A model generated the notes under the pieces. It had not been told where the DNA came from. It saw only the letters and a program-made list of their open reading frames with translations, and ran no database searches. Shown piece after piece: positions 63,484 through 64,000 of a stretch of 64,000 nt of DNA (position 1 is its first letter; each line of letters begins with the position of its first letter). The translations under genes were made by a program, and so were the position numbers. Source of the DNA: Bacillus sp. A301a_S52 (lineage in GTDB: Bacteria > Bacillota > Bacilli > Bacillales > Salisediminibacteriaceae); the NCBI GenBank assembly GCA_024701455.1, contig JABXYP010000001.1, positions 2,732,001-2,796,000 on the forward strand. Direction: 5' to 3'.

Positions 63484-63903
63484 ATGCTAAGCAAGGTTAA
63501 TCGATGGTTAATGATGATCTCACTGATTTCATCTTTTTGTATATTATCAAGTTGTTCAAATACAAAAAATATTAGTGACAACTATCCTTTTTTAAAAGAT
63601 ACGGAAGACAAAGCCCCTGTAACACTTTTGTTTTCCAACGAGTCTGAACTAGCTGAAGAACACATTTATTATGATGCTTTAATTGATGTCCAACAGTCAT
63701 ATCCTGACAAGTTATCAAATGTAATCATAGTATCTCAAGAAGAAGACGAATTAATAGATTATTATAATATCGATACATACCCTACTTTACTTCTTCTAGA
63801 TGGTCTGAACATAAAATTAAGAATTGAAGGACCACAATTGTTAGCTAATATCTATGAGGAAGTAGAATTCATTTTATTGAATCCACCAGAAAAGGCTTCA
63901 TGA
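63484..63903 (+). CDS. Thioredoxin-fold lipoprotein without the CxxC active site
   Basis: A 139-residue lipoprotein with lipobox LSSC (about 20-23). The rest looks like a small thioredoxin fold: strand VTLLFSN, helix LAEEHIYYDALIDVQQSY, strand LSNVIIVSQEE, the IDTYPTLLLLDG segment with the cis-proline position, and a final helix. The CxxC that would normally follow the first strand is absent (SNESELAE stands there), so it cannot be a dithiol oxidoreductase. GGGGGGTTG precedes ATG 63484. Family unknown to me. Confidence 0.7.
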   Translation: MLSKVNRWLMMISLISSFCILSSCSNTKNISDNYPFLKDTEDKAPVTLLFSNESELAEEHIYYDALIDVQQSYPDKLSNVIIVSQEEDELIDYYNIDTYPTLLLLDGLNIKLRIEGPQLLANIYEEVEFILLNPPEKAS

Positions 63904-63952
63904 TAAAACAAGACATTCTTCTGGCTAAAATAACTTATTCCTATGATACTAG

Positions 63953-63982
63953 AAAACCACTGTACATCTGTACAGTGGTTTT
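63953..63982 (+). terminator. Terminator after the thioredoxin-fold lipoprotein gene
   Basis: Perfect 14-bp stem AAAACCACTGTACA/TGTACAGTGGTTTT with a 2-nt loop, then TTAACTC. Confidence 0.8.
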
Positions 63983-64000
63983 AACTCTCTTACTTTACGA

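Noticed and set aside
1..64000. tRNA, rRNA, insertion sequences or prophage genes
   Set aside because: No cloverleaf, conserved rRNA words, transposase motifs or phage structural genes were seen on reading both strands.

Overview
The window is one continuous stretch of a low-GC Gram-positive, endospore-forming Bacillaceae chromosome. The evidence is gene content and order: a dcw (division and cell wall) cluster with spoVD and spoVE, the ylbA-ylbP block, cta (caa3 oxidase), ylaF-ylaN, yktA-yktC and speA all follow the Bacillus subtilis arrangement. Envelope-facing proteins (DivIB, SpoVD, PBP2B, several lipoproteins) are strikingly acidic, which suggests a haloalkaliphile; this is an inference. 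There are no tRNA or rRNA genes, insertion sequences, phage genes or CRISPR arrays.

Layout. 1-20.9 kb, minus strand: dcw cluster from mraZ (20.9 kb) through rsmH, ftsL, pbpB, spoVD, murE, a degenerate murF-like gene, mraY, murD and spoVE, then a 1.04 kb gene-free interruption, then murG, murB, divIB, ylxW, ylxX, sbp, ftsA and ftsZ (cut by the window edge). 21-38 kb: bshC, panE, ylbP, an RsfA-type regulator, rpmF with its DUF177 partner, tmcAL (ylbM), ylbL, ylbJ, coaD, rsmD, the sporulation RNA csfG, ylbG, ricF, ylbE, ylbD, ylbC, ylbB, a YugN-like gene and an AI-2E-type permease. 38-45 kb: a DUF420 protein and ctaF-E-D-C-B with divergent ctaA, encoding the caa3 cytochrome oxidase and heme O/A synthesis. 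45-55.5 kb: dps, ylaN, glsA, ylaL, phoH, ylaJ, a flavin-binding-type protein, ylaI, ylaH, ylaF, suhB, yktB, yktA. 55.6-64 kb: speA, small hypothetical genes, two wall-active lipoproteins (M23 peptidase and polysaccharide deacetylase), a BCCT osmolyte transporter and a thioredoxin-fold lipoprotein.

The most unusual content lies outside the usual gene list. (1) A dispersed, non-coding repeat family of about 100-158 bp is present in 11 copies in 64 kb, six of them between 49.8 and 59.0 kb. Its ends are ATAAAACGAACC and a TTATCTGTGATAA palindrome, and it folds as two successive hairpins. Three copies have lost the first hairpin by an apparent deletion between AATCAG direct repeats, two copies share a shortened second loop, one copy supplies the last codons and stop of tmcAL, and another the stop of speA. 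(2) The murF position of the dcw cluster holds an intact 450-codon frame in which all the Mur-ligase catalytic motifs are gone, i.e. a candidate pseudoenzyme. (3) A sporulation small RNA, very probably CsfG, sits between ylbG and rsmD with a forespore-type promoter and its own terminator. (4) Five GTGG-type boxes spaced 10-11 bp upstream of mraZ look like the MraZ autoregulatory operator.

Several starts were moved from the longest open frame to an internal ATG, GTG or TTG because a good Shine-Dalgarno sequence sits there; the reason is given in each entry. All identifications are from reading the sequence and from knowledge of the families; no database search was run.
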